This document shows positions 1 through 7,423 of a stretch of DNA of 64,000 bases, in pieces (positions within the stretch are counted from its first letter, which is position 1; each line of letters starts with the position of its first letter). Location of the stretch: positions 1 through 64,000 of the forward strand of contig BCRI01000017.1 in NCBI GenBank assembly GCA_001552515.1, read 5' to 3'. The notes beneath the pieces were generated by a model. The model had not been told where the DNA came from. It did no database searches and saw only the letters and a list, made by a program, of their open reading frames with translations. Origin of the DNA: Sphaerimonospora mesophila NBRC 14179 = JCM 3151 (lineage in GTDB: Bacteria; Actinomycetota; Actinomycetes; Streptosporangiales; Streptosporangiaceae). The position numbers and the translations under genes are program-made.

Positions 1-129
1 CGACACCCACACCAACCCCGACACCCACACCAACCCCGACACCCACACCAACCCCGACACCCACACCGACCCCGACACCCACACCGACGCCTACACCGAC
101 GCCGACACCGACCCCCACGCCGACCCCGG
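1..129 (+). repeat. TP-linker coding tandem repeat
   Basis: An 18-bp unit (GACACCCACACCAACCCC) is repeated almost perfectly about four times and then degrades into GAC-CCC/ACG-CCG variants. It encodes (Thr-Pro)n and is the interdomain linker of the CBM2 protein. Such tracts vary in length by slippage. Confidence 0.85.
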
Positions 130-428
130 ATGACGGCACCTGCAGCGCGAGCTACCGCACCACCAACTCATGGCCCGGCGGCTATCAGGGCGAGGTCACG
201 GTGACGGCCGGCGGTGCACCGATCAACGGCTGGACCGTCAAGTGGAACCTGAGCAACGGCCAGACCATCAGCCAGGTCTGGAACGGCTCGCTGAGTGCCA
301 CCGGCTCGGCCGTCTCGGTGAGCAACGTCTCCTACAACGGCTCGCTGGGAGCGTCCGCCTCGACGACGTTCGGCTTCACCGCCGGCGGTACGCCGTCGAC
401 GCCGTCCCTCACCTGTACGAGCCCGTGA
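1..428 (+). CDS. secreted polysaccharide-degrading enzyme, C-terminal part with CBM2 (partial)
   Basis: The gene enters the window from the left; the reading frame starts at base 3 and stops at 428. The first ~45 codons are a Thr-Pro linker. From about base 130 follows a ~100-residue family 2 carbohydrate-binding module: Cys near its start (DGTCSASY) and near its end (LTCTSP) are placed for the usual CBM2 disulfide, and surface Trp residues occur in SWPGG, GWTVKWNL and QVWNG. CBM2 binds crystalline cellulose or chitin, so the lost N-terminus is probably a secreted glycoside hydrolase or an LPMO; which one cannot be told from here. An inverted repeat 43 bp downstream is a likely terminator. 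Confidence 0.85.
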   Translation, partial: TPTPTPTPTPTPTPTPTPTPTPTPTPTPTPTPTPTPTPTPTPDDGTCSASYRTTNSWPGGYQGEVTVTAGGAPINGWTVKWNLSNGQTISQVWNGSLSATGSAVSVSNVSYNGSLGASASTTFGFTAGGTPSTPSLTCTSP

Positions 429-471
429 GGACGATCCCCTGAGGTCATGCGGCAGACGAGCCGCTCTGGCA

Positions 472-514
472 GGGCGGCCTTCCCCGACGGGAAGGCGTTC
501 GCGGAAGGCCGCCC
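472..514 (+). terminator. hairpin terminator after the CBM2 gene
   Basis: Perfect 12-bp inverted repeat GGGCGGCCTTCC / GGAAGGCCGCCC (472-483 and 503-514) with a 19-nt loop. There is no T-tract, as is common for high-GC actinobacterial terminators. Confidence 0.55.
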
Positions 515-561
515 ACGCCCAGTGCGTTTCCCTTGCCACCCTGCCCCGCCTGCCGAACTGA

Positions 562-726
562 GGATCTACGAACTCCGGGGTCTCCTCCAAGGAGCTCACC
601 GCCTACCGAGAAACGATCAGCCACCTGAGCAGGCGACTGCGGGAAGCTGGCCTTTCGGACGAGGACAGCACAGCCTTGCTCGGCACTCCCGGCGCGCTCG
701 CGCAATCCCTACCGTGGTCGGCCTGA
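562..726 (+). pseudogene. possible decayed coding remnant
   Basis: Inside the 400-bp gap between the CBM2 gene and the YihY gene one frame reads like protein: a charged helix-like stretch (KELTAYRETISHLSRR) followed by LREAGLSDEDSTALLG, ending at a TGA at 724-726. A stop lies just upstream (559-561) and there is no ATG, GTG or TTG start with a ribosome site, so if this was a gene it has lost its 5' end. Family not recognised. I see nothing else in this gap apart from the terminator. Confidence 0.2.
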
Positions 727-834
727 TCGGAACAGAAAGCCACTCGCCGAGCCGTACCACCAGGCAGCTGTACGGCTGGCGCCACGAGCGCTGCGGTGCG
801 CGTCGATTCGCCCCCGCTGGGTAGTGGTCGGCGG

Positions 835-1791
835 ATGAAGGCTGAGTCTGGTGTGATCGGTCGGGTGAAGCAGCGGTTCGCCGCCGTCAAGGAGTGGGGC
901 CGGAAGTTCGTCGAGCGGGAGCGGTTCCGCTACCTGTGGGTCGACCATCTCATCCGGACCGTGCAGCGGTACCACGTGCGCAGGGGCGATCGGCTGGCGG
1001 GCGCGCTGACCTATTTCGCGTTCCTGTCGTTCTTCCCGCTGCTGGCGCTGGCGTTCGCCCTGTTCGGCTTCGTCGTGACGTTCCAGCCCGATGCGCTGGC
1101 GACATTGATCAAGGCGATCAACGCGCAGCTTCCCGGGCTCGCCGAGCACCTGCGCATCGACCAGCTCGCCGGGGCCCGGGCCCGTGCGGGCGTCATCGGC
1201 CTGCTGGGCCTGCTGTACGCCGGGCTCGGCGCGATCGACGCACTGCGCACCGCGCTGCGCGACATCTGGATGACCCGCCGCCCCGAGCCGAGCTTCCTCG
1301 TCGCCAAGCTTCGCGACCTGGTCACGCTCGTGCTGCTCGGGGTGATCATGCTGGTCTCGGTCGTCGTCAGCGGTTTCGCCACCGGCGCGACCGGGACCGT
1401 GGCCGGCTGGTTCGGCCTGGAGGATTCGGTGCTCGCGGAGTTCACGGTACGGCTCGCCGGGGCCGGCGCCTCCCTGCTCGCCGATCTGTTGATCTTCATC
1501 GTCATCCTGGGCTGGCTGGCCAGGGCGCGGCCGTTCCGGGTCGCGTTCAAAGGCGCCCTGCTCGGCGCGGTCGGCTTCGGGCTGCTCAAGCAGCTCGCGG
1601 CGCTGATCCTGTCGGGGACGCTGCACAATCCCATCTACGGAACGTTCGCCGTGATCGCGGGGCTGCTGCTGTGGATCAACCTGTCCTCCCGGTTGATCCT
1701 CTACACCGCCGCCTGGACGGCCACCGCGACGCTCGGCCCGCCGCCCGAGCCCACGCCGGTGCCCATTGGCGGAGTGCCGAGTGACACCTGA
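835..1791 (+). CDS. YihY/BrkB-type inner membrane protein
   Basis: 318 aa from ATG 835. A GTG at 796 would add 13 residues; neither start has a clear ribosome site, so the start is uncertain. The hallmark of the YihY/UPF0761 family is visible: the segment GALTYFAFLSFFPLLALAF after a basic amphipathic N-terminus, followed by further hydrophobic segments around residues 130-150, 165-195, 220-240 and 260-300. The predicted protein spans the membrane five or six times. Despite the old name 'virulence factor BrkB', no biochemical activity is established for the family. It stands alone, flanked by gaps on both sides. Confidence 0.85.
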   Translation: MKAESGVIGRVKQRFAAVKEWGRKFVERERFRYLWVDHLIRTVQRYHVRRGDRLAGALTYFAFLSFFPLLALAFALFGFVVTFQPDALATLIKAINAQLPGLAEHLRIDQLAGARARAGVIGLLGLLYAGLGAIDALRTALRDIWMTRRPEPSFLVAKLRDLVTLVLLGVIMLVSVVVSGFATGATGTVAGWFGLEDSVLAEFTVRLAGAGASLLADLLIFIVILGWLARARPFRVAFKGALLGAVGFGLLKQLAALILSGTLHNPIYGTFAVIAGLLLWINLSSRLILYTAAWTATATLGPPPEPTPVPIGGVPSDT

Positions 1792-2049
1792 TCCACTTAG
1801 ATTTCGATATTCCTTCACAAACTTTCGACAACCGACTGCCGCCCCTCCAAGCCTCTGATCACGTAGGCGAACAATTCATCGGGGCCGGGCTTCGGCATGC
1901 ACGGACCGTCCCGGGCCCGGCCTCGGCCAGAGGTTCACGTCCGGTTCGTCGGCACGGACCGAACATGAACGACTCGGGTTCGGCCCCCGGGAACGGTGGC
2001 CGCATACTGGTTGAGGCGCCCCGGCCTGCGGTGGAAGGAGTCTGGTCAG

Positions 2050-2547
2050 TTGGCACGGCGATCACCTCACCCGGCGGAATCCGAGTGTGGCGGCACCCCC
2101 GATCTCGGTGAGCTGCTCGGCCGGGAGCTCAGCACCGCCGTGGTGATGTTCCACGAGGCGGTCGCGGCCCGCCGCGGCCTGACCGCCACCGAGAACAAGG
2201 CTCTCGACCTGTTGGCCCGCCGCGGCCCGGTCACCTCGGGCGATCTCGCCAGGGAACTCGGGCTCACGCCCGGGGCGGTCACCGGCCTGGTGGACCGCCT
2301 CGCCCGCGCGGGGTACGCCCAGCGCCTTCCCGACGCCGCCGACCGGCGCAAGACCCTGGTCGCCGCCGATGTGGACCGGCTCACCGCCGAGATGCGACCC
2401 ATCTTCGCACCGCTCAGAGAGGCCGTGGAGAAACTGGCGGGCGACTACACGCCCGCTCAGCTCGCCACGATCGAGCACTTCGTCACCGAGGTGGCCGCCA
2501 TCATGCGCGACCAGACCGCCCGTCTGGTGGAGGAAGGCAGAACCTGA
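2050..2547 (+). CDS. MarR family transcriptional regulator
   Basis: 165 aa winged-helix dimer. The core TSGDLARELGLTPGAVTGLVDRLARAGYAQRLPDAADRRK is split here as helix-turn-helix (residues ~65-100) and wing with the conserved D-x-R-R/K. The start is decided by GAAGGAG at 2034-2040, nine bases before TTG 2050; an upstream GTG at 1996 lacks such a site. The gene stops 71 bp before the SnoaL-like gene, and two palindromes fill that gap, so it probably controls the next two genes and perhaps responds to a small lipophilic ligand or oxidant as MarR proteins usually do. The ligand is unknown. Confidence 0.88.
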   Translation: MARRSPHPAESECGGTPDLGELLGRELSTAVVMFHEAVAARRGLTATENKALDLLARRGPVTSGDLARELGLTPGAVTGLVDRLARAGYAQRLPDAADRRKTLVAADVDRLTAEMRPIFAPLREAVEKLAGDYTPAQLATIEHFVTEVAAIMRDQTARLVEEGRT

Positions 2548-2568
2548 GCGAGCGGCTTGCCGCGCAAT

Positions 2569-2603
2569 AGTTTAGCGAGCTAAACTTTTTAGCATGCTGA
2601 ACT
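2569..2603. promoter_or_regulatory. double palindromic MarR-type operator
   Basis: Two adjacent palindromes: AGTTTAGC-GA-GCTAAACT (2569-2586, perfect arms) and TTTTTAGC-AT-GCTGAACT (2586-2603, imperfect). Their centres are 17 bp apart. They also nest in a wider inverted repeat, CAATAGTTTAGC versus GCTGAACTATTG. They lie between the marR gene and the gene at 2619 and are AT-rich against the surrounding GC-rich DNA. Binding by the adjacent MarR protein is inferred from position. Confidence 0.65.
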
Positions 2604-2618
2604 ATTGCGGAGTCATCC

Positions 2619-3080
2619 ATGGCCGCCGCGGCTGAAGCGGCCGTCCGTGCGACGCTCTCGCGCCTCGCCGACGCGTGGGGCGGGGGCGACCCGGACCACT
2701 ACGCCGCCCTGTTCACCGAGGACGCCGACTACACCGCCTTCGACGGCACCCGCATGGCGGGCCGACGGGCGATCGCCGACGGACACCGGGCGCTGTTCGC
2801 CGGCATCATGCGCGGCTCGCGCATGACCATGCCGGAGCCGAACATCAGGTTCGTCACCCCCGATGTCGCCGTCGTGTGCGCGCTGGGCGGCATCATCATG
2901 CGCTGGCAACGTGGCCGCACCCGGCCATCGGCCAAGCGCCTCTCGTCGGTCACGTTCGTCCTGGTACGTCACGATGACGCCTGGCTGGTGACCGCGTTCC
3001 AGAACACCCGCCACCGGCCCTGGTCACGAACCCTGATGGGACGGCTGATGGCCCTGATTTCACAAGGAGGAGACCGGTGA
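2619..3080 (+). CDS. SnoaL-like / NTF2-fold protein
   Basis: 153 aa, a single cone-shaped alpha+beta barrel domain: RATLSRLADAWGGGDPDHYAALFTEDADYTAFDG is the typical N-terminal helix pair and first strand of the SgcJ/EcaC/DUF4440 group, and VTFVLVRHDDAWLVTAFQNT the last strands. Some relatives are small isomerases or cyclases, many are uncharacterised, so the activity is open. GGAG at 2609-2612 precedes ATG 2619. The stop overlaps the GTG of the next gene by 4 bp, so the two are translationally coupled and very probably co-regulated by the MarR protein upstream. Confidence 0.8.
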   Translation: MAAAAEAAVRATLSRLADAWGGGDPDHYAALFTEDADYTAFDGTRMAGRRAIADGHRALFAGIMRGSRMTMPEPNIRFVTPDVAVVCALGGIIMRWQRGRTRPSAKRLSSVTFVLVRHDDAWLVTAFQNTRHRPWSRTLMGRLMALISQGGDR

Positions 3081-3691
3081 ACATCACCGTGATCGGCTCG
3101 ACCGGACGCACCGGCCGGCAGGTGCTCGTCGAAGGCCTGCGCCGCGGTCATCACATCACCGCGTTCACCCGGCGGCCGCAGTTCCTGCCGACGGTACCGG
3201 CCCCGACGAAGGTCGTCACCGGCGACGGACGCGACCCCGAAGCGGTACGCACGGCGGTCGCCGGCGCGGACGCGGTCATCGCGGTCGTCGCCGCCGCAGG
3301 TCGCAAGGGCCCCCATCACACCGCGACCGTGGCCCGCGTCCTCACCGCCGCCATGGCCGAAACCGGGGTGCGCCGGCTCGCCATCACCAGTGCGTACCCG
3401 ATAGTCGGCGTACGGCCCCGCCTGCCCATGGCGCTGCTGCGGTGGATGCTCGCCGACGCCTACGCGGACACCGCCCAGATGGAGGAGATCGTCTCCGCCA
3501 CCGATCTGGACTGGACGATCGTGCGGCTCACCCGCCTGATCGACCAGCCCGCCCGTGGCGGGGTGCACATCAGCCGCGGCCTGCTGGACCGCCCCGGCAC
3601 CCTCACCCGCGCCGATGTCGCCGCGACCCTGCTCGACACCGTGGCGGACACCACGTACGCGCGCACCGCCATCAACATCACCGGCGGATAG
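3077..3691 (+). CDS. NAD(P)-binding atypical short-chain dehydrogenase (NmrA-like)
   Basis: 204 aa Rossmann-fold protein with the N-terminal nucleotide-binding loop GSTGRTGRQV (residues 7-16) and a short ribose-binding strand; it lacks a YxxxK catalytic pair and has the reduced length of the NAD(P)H-binding 'atypical SDR' group, which act as flavin or quinone reductases or as redox sensors. A strong AAGGAGGAG (3064-3072) precedes the GTG start, which overlaps the previous stop (GTGA). With the SnoaL-like protein it forms a two-gene unit behind the MarR operator, suggestive of detoxification of an electrophile or quinone. The substrate is unknown. Confidence 0.82.
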   Translation: MNITVIGSTGRTGRQVLVEGLRRGHHITAFTRRPQFLPTVPAPTKVVTGDGRDPEAVRTAVAGADAVIAVVAAAGRKGPHHTATVARVLTAAMAETGVRRLAITSAYPIVGVRPRLPMALLRWMLADAYADTAQMEEIVSATDLDWTIVRLTRLIDQPARGGVHISRGLLDRPGTLTRADVAATLLDTVADTTYARTAINITGG

Positions 3692-3772
3692 AAACCGACC
3701 GCGAATCTCCGACGTTCTTTCCCGATGGATCCGGCCTGACGCCCTCCTGGGCGACAATCGACACTCGGTGAG

Positions 3773-3928
3773 TCAGCCTTCGTGTGCGCGCTCGTAGGCG
3801 AGCAGGATCTCGGGACGGAGCCTGCCGCGATCGGAGACGTCGAGACCGTTGTCCCGAGCCCATCGGCGGCTACTCCCCCAACTGCCCTGGAACTCCATCA
3901 GGTCGCCTCGCACATACGTAGAACGAAT
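3773..3928 (-). pseudogene. Lsr2 C-terminal DNA-binding domain fragment
   Basis: On the minus strand a short frame ends at 3773 and reads SSRRWARDNGLDVSDRGRLRP followed by EILLAYERAHEG. This is the Lsr2 C-terminal domain: the W-A-R/K motif, the AT-hook-like RGR and the final AYERAH helix are all in place. An in-frame TAG stands immediately upstream (about 3931), and the N-terminal oligomerisation domain of Lsr2 (full length about 110 aa) is absent. ATG 3898 or GTG 3913 could allow a 41-46 residue product, but no clear ribosome site is seen. I read it as a remnant of an Lsr2 xenogeneic silencer paralogue. Confidence 0.6.
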
Positions 3929-3965
3929 CTAACGACAGAGGGCCTGGGCGGCACTCGTGGGCTGA

Positions 3966-4655
3966 CAAGCCACCTCCCACTCCCGAAGGGTCCTGTCAGC
4001 GGTCGGTAGCGGGGAGCGCACGTTCACCGCCATCGCCACCGAGGCGGGCGGCGCCGCTCCCCTCGCTTCGGGCACGCTCTCCCCACTCCTGTCCACTCTC
4101 GTGGACAAGCGTGTGCTGGCCGTCGACAGTCCCCTGTCGACCAAGCCGGACACGAAGAACAAGCGCTACCGCATCGCCGATCCTTACCTACGGTTCTGGC
4201 TCGCCTTCCTGGATCGCGGCATTCCACTGGTCGAGCGCGGCCGGGGCGAACTCCTCCTGGCATCCGTCGAACGCTCCTGGACCTCTTGGCGTGGCCGCGC
4301 TGTCGAGCCGGTCATCCGTGAAGCCCTGCTGCGGCTACTGCCCGACGACCGATGGCCCGAGACTAAGGCCATCGGAGGATGGTGGAACCGTCAGAACAAC
4401 CCCGAAATCGACCTGGTCGGCGCGGACCGCGAGCCTGTCGCCCGACACGTCCACTTTCTCGGCTCGATCAAGTGGCTGGAGAACGCACCCTTCGGCCGGC
4501 ATGAGTACGGAAGCCTGGTGCGCGCCATGCTCGCCGTCCCGGGCGCCGATCCCAAGATTCCACTGGTGGCCGTTTCACGATGCGGTGTCACTGACGGCCT
4601 ACCGCTCGCCGCGCACTGGGGCCCCGAAGACCTGTTGGGCGCCTGGCAGTCGTGA
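3966..4655 (+). pseudogene. 5'-truncated AAA-type ATPase, C-terminal region only
   Basis: The frame is open from 3966, and similarity-like sequence begins about 3981 (RVLSAVGSGERTFTAIATEAGG) and runs through PLSTKPDTKNKRYRIADPYLRFWLAF to the stop at 4655. This is the winged-helix plus DUF234 tail of a prokaryotic AAA ATPase family whose full proteins are about 450-480 aa. The Walker A/B ATPase half is missing and not found in another frame upstream, where the Lsr2 remnant lies instead. GTG 4101 could give 184 aa, but a functional product is unlikely. Confidence 0.65.
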
Positions 4656-4781
4656 GGTGAACGGCCCGGAGCACCCTCTTTGCCGCCCAAGAGCTGGAAC
4701 GTGAACATCGGCTGAATGTCGCGGCCGACATCGCCCTTTGTGCTGCCCCTTGGCAGTCTTTGTGCTTCCCCTGGTCAGCAC

Positions 4782-4809
4782 TTGACCCTATTTTGGCCTT
4801 TGTTAGCTC
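4782..4809 (+). promoter_or_regulatory. candidate promoter of the 5'-nucleotidase gene
   Basis: TTGACC (4782-4787), a 16-bp spacer and TAGCTC (4804-4809), 26 bp before the ATG at 4836. The -10 match is weak. Just upstream CTTTGTGCT occurs twice (about 4735 and 4758). No convincing PHO box was found although the product suggests phosphate control. Confidence 0.3.
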
Positions 4810-4835
4810 TTGTCCGAACGCACGGGAGGCACCGT

Positions 4836-7277
4836 ATGCGCCTGCGAAGGCGTGTGGCGCCGTTGGTCGCGATGACCACGATGGCCGCGATGGCGGGGAT
4901 CGGCCTGATCGGCGCGCCGGCGGCGCTCGCCGATGACACTGTCACAATCGACATCCTCGGGATCAACGACTTCCATGGCCGACTGACGGCGAACGGCCAG
5001 GAAGCGGGAGCCGCGGCGCTGGCCACCGCGGTCAAGGAGATGCGGGCGGAGAACCCCAACACCATCTTCGCCGCGGCGGGGGACCTGATCGGTGCCTCGA
5101 CGTTCACCTCGTTCATCCAGCAGGACAACCCGACCATCGACGCGCTCAACGCGGCCGGTCTCGAGGTCAGCGCGGTCGGCAACCACGAGTTCGACCGGGG
5201 CTACGACGACCTGATGAACCGGGTCATCCCGCGGGCCACGTGGGAGTACATCGGCGCCAATGTCAGGGTCAAGGAGGAGCTCCGGGACAGATATCGGGAG
5301 CTCACCAGGTCCTGGGTCAAGGAGATCGACGGGGTCAAGGTCGGCTTCGTCGGCGCGGTGACCGAGCACCTCGACGAACTCGTCACCCCCTCGGGCATCT
5401 CCATGCTCGACATCCTGGACATCCCGCGTACGGTCAATGAGGTCGCCGACGAGTTGAAGGCCAAGGAGGGGGCCGACATCGTCGTGCTGCTCGTCCACGA
5501 GGGCGCGGCCACCACGGCATACGAGTCGGCGGTCGACCCGGCGAGCGACTTCGGCAAGATCGTGACCGGGGTCGACAAGAACTTCGACGCGATCATCTCC
5601 GGCCACACCCACCTGTCCTATGACCACGAAATCCCGGTCAAGGAGTGGCAGGACGAGAAACGTCCGGTGACCGTGCGCCCGGTCGTGTCGGCGGGACAGT
5701 ACGGCTACAACCTCAACAAGATCACGTTCACGTACGACAAGGTCAAGAAGCAGGCGGTCGACGTCGACTCGGAGATCGTCCCGCTGACCGAGAGGCAGGC
5801 GGACGGCTCGTGGAAGCCGCTCTATGGCCCCGATCCGTCGGTCAAGGGAATCGTGGACGACGCCGTCGAGGTGGCCGGCAGGGAGGGCGCGCGGAAGCTC
5901 GGTGAGATCACCGCGGACTTCAACCGGGCCCGCCAGTCCAACGGCACGACCGAGAACCGCGGCGGCGAATCGACCCTGGGCAACCTCGTCGCCGACGCGC
6001 AACTCGCGGGTGCTCGCGCCACCGACCCGGCCACCGAGATCGCTTTCATGAACCCGGGCGGGCTCCGTACGGACATGAGGTACCGGACCGAAGGCGAGGA
6101 AGACGGCACCGTCACCTACAAGGAGGCGGCCGAGGTCCAGCCGTTCGCCAACACCCTGGTCACGATGACGCTGACCGGTGAGCAGATCGTCCAGGTGCTC
6201 GAGGAGCAGTGGCAGCCCGAGGGGGCCAGCCGTCCCTTCCTCAAGCTCGGCGTGTCCAAGGGGCTCTTCTACACCTACGACCCGGCCGCGCCCAAGGGCC
6301 GGCACATCACCTCGGTCACCCTCGACGGAAAGCCGCTGGACCCGGCCAAGTCCTACCGCGTGGTCGTGAACTCGTTCCTCGCCTCGGGAGGGGACAACTT
6401 CGGCACCCTGAACGAAGGGGCGGACAAGCGGGACACCGGCCAGGTCGACCTGCAGTCCATGGTCGCCTACCTGGGCGAGAACTCCCCCGTCGCTCCTGAT
6501 CACGCGCAGCGCGCGGTCGGCGTGCGGTTCGACGCGCCATCGGGTGGCTTCAAGGCCGGTGACCCGGTGACGGTCGGCCTGTCGTCGCTGCTGTTCACGA
6601 CCGTCGAGCCGAAGGACGAGAAGGTCACGGCCACGTTCGCCGGCCGGGAGGTCGGCACCTTCGCGGTCGACGCCACGGCCGACGCGAGCACCGACAACAC
6701 CGACGAGGTCGGCCGTACGACCGTCGAGTTCGCGGTGCCCGCCGACGCCGCGCAGGAGGGCGCGACAATCGCGGACCTCGTCGTCACCGGCAAGACGACC
6801 GGCACGACGGTCACCGTGGCGATCCCACTGGCCGCCGACACCGGGCCCACCTGCACGGTCACGATCACCGGCCGCCACGCCGGCCCCCTCGTGGCGGGTT
6901 CCGGCGTCACCTGCCTACGGGACGGAGCAGCGGTCTCCGGACCGGTGACCGTCCGGAAGGGCGCGAGCCTCTACGCGACCGGCGCCACGGTCAGCGGGCC
7001 GATCAGCGCGTCGAAGGCCGCCGATGTCTCGCTGGACCGGGCGACGGTCAACGGTCCGGTGACGGTCAACGGCGCGACCGGCAGGCTCACCATCCTGGAC
7101 TCCACGGTGAACGGTCCGGTCAGCCTGACCGGCAACCGGGTGGCCGACACGCCGATCGTGTCCGGCAACCGGATCAGCGGGCCGTTGAGCTGCAGCGGAA
7201 ACTCCCCGGCGCCGACCGACGACGGCAAGGTCAACACCGTGTCCGGTCCCCGGACCGGACAGTGCGCGGGGCTTTGA
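4836..7277 (+). CDS. secreted 5'-nucleotidase / metallophosphoesterase (UshA family)
   Basis: 813 aa. GGGAGG at 4824-4829 and a good signal peptide (residues 1-32, cleavage after APAALA) fix ATG 4836. The calcineurin-like metallophosphoesterase domain shows its metal ligands: NDFHG (D45, H47), GDLIGAS, GNHEFD (N116, H117) and GHTH (257-259). The 5'-nucleotidase C-terminal domain follows (~320-530; LGNLVADAQ and NPGGLR). After a linker domain comes a ~140-residue module of about 20-residue repeats with the motif TVSGPV/TVNGPV and four cysteines, ending GPRTGQCAGL. The enzyme should dephosphorylate nucleotides outside the cell. The nuclease downstream has the same signal peptide and C-terminal module; a hairpin lies between the genes. 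Confidence 0.9.
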   Translation: MRLRRRVAPLVAMTTMAAMAGIGLIGAPAALADDTVTIDILGINDFHGRLTANGQEAGAAALATAVKEMRAENPNTIFAAAGDLIGASTFTSFIQQDNPTIDALNAAGLEVSAVGNHEFDRGYDDLMNRVIPRATWEYIGANVRVKEELRDRYRELTRSWVKEIDGVKVGFVGAVTEHLDELVTPSGISMLDILDIPRTVNEVADELKAKEGADIVVLLVHEGAATTAYESAVDPASDFGKIVTGVDKNFDAIISGHTHLSYDHEIPVKEWQDEKRPVTVRPVVSAGQYGYNLNKITFTYDKVKKQAVDVDSEIVPLTERQADGSWKPLYGPDPSVKGIVDDAVEVAGREGARKLGEITADFNRARQSNGTTENRGGESTLGNLVADAQLAGARATDPATEIAFMNPGGLRTDMRYRTEGEEDGTVTYKEAAEVQPFANTLVTMTLTGEQIVQVLEEQWQPEGASRPFLKLGVSKGLFYTYDPAAPKGRHITSVTLDGKPLDPAKSYRVVVNSFLASGGDNFGTLNEGADKRDTGQVDLQSMVAYLGENSPVAPDHAQRAVGVRFDAPSGGFKAGDPVTVGLSSLLFTTVEPKDEKVTATFAGREVGTFAVDATADASTDNTDEVGRTTVEFAVPADAAQEGATIADLVVTGKTTGTTVTVAIPLAADTGPTCTVTITGRHAGPLVAGSGVTCLRDGAAVSGPVTVRKGASLYATGATVSGPISASKAADVSLDRATVNGPVTVNGATGRLTILDSTVNGPVSLTGNRVADTPIVSGNRISGPLSCSGNSPAPTDDGKVNTVSGPRTGQCAGL

Positions 7278-7306
7278 CCCACGAGGCGGCGGTCCAAGCC
7301 GTATCA

Positions 7307-7345
7307 GGGGCGGTGGCGTGGACGAACGTTCTGCGCCATCGCCCC
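7307..7345 (+). terminator. hairpin between nucleotidase and nuclease genes
   Basis: 12-bp inverted repeat GGGGCGGTGGCG (7307-7318) / CGCCATCGCCCC (7334-7345) with one G-U pair and a 15-nt loop. It could end or attenuate transcription between the two genes. Confidence 0.45.
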
Positions 7346-7423
7346 TCGCACCTTCATGGCACCGCGCACTCATGACACCACTCACTCGGGGGCCTCAGCA
7401 CCACCGACGAGAAGAGGGACAGG

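Noticed and set aside
1-129. Regular repeats at the left edge, at first sight CRISPR-like
   Set aside because: Units are contiguous without spacers and translate as Thr-Pro; it is a protein linker.
4650-4720. GGTGAAC/GTGAAC matches to a PHO box upstream of the nucleotidase
   Set aside because: Only isolated half-sites in the wrong orientation, without the 11-bp direct-repeat spacing of a real PHO box.
4803-6878. Very long open frame on the minus strand opposite the 5'-nucleotidase
   Set aside because: Antisense shadow produced by high GC at third positions; the plus-strand protein has a signal peptide and all family motifs.
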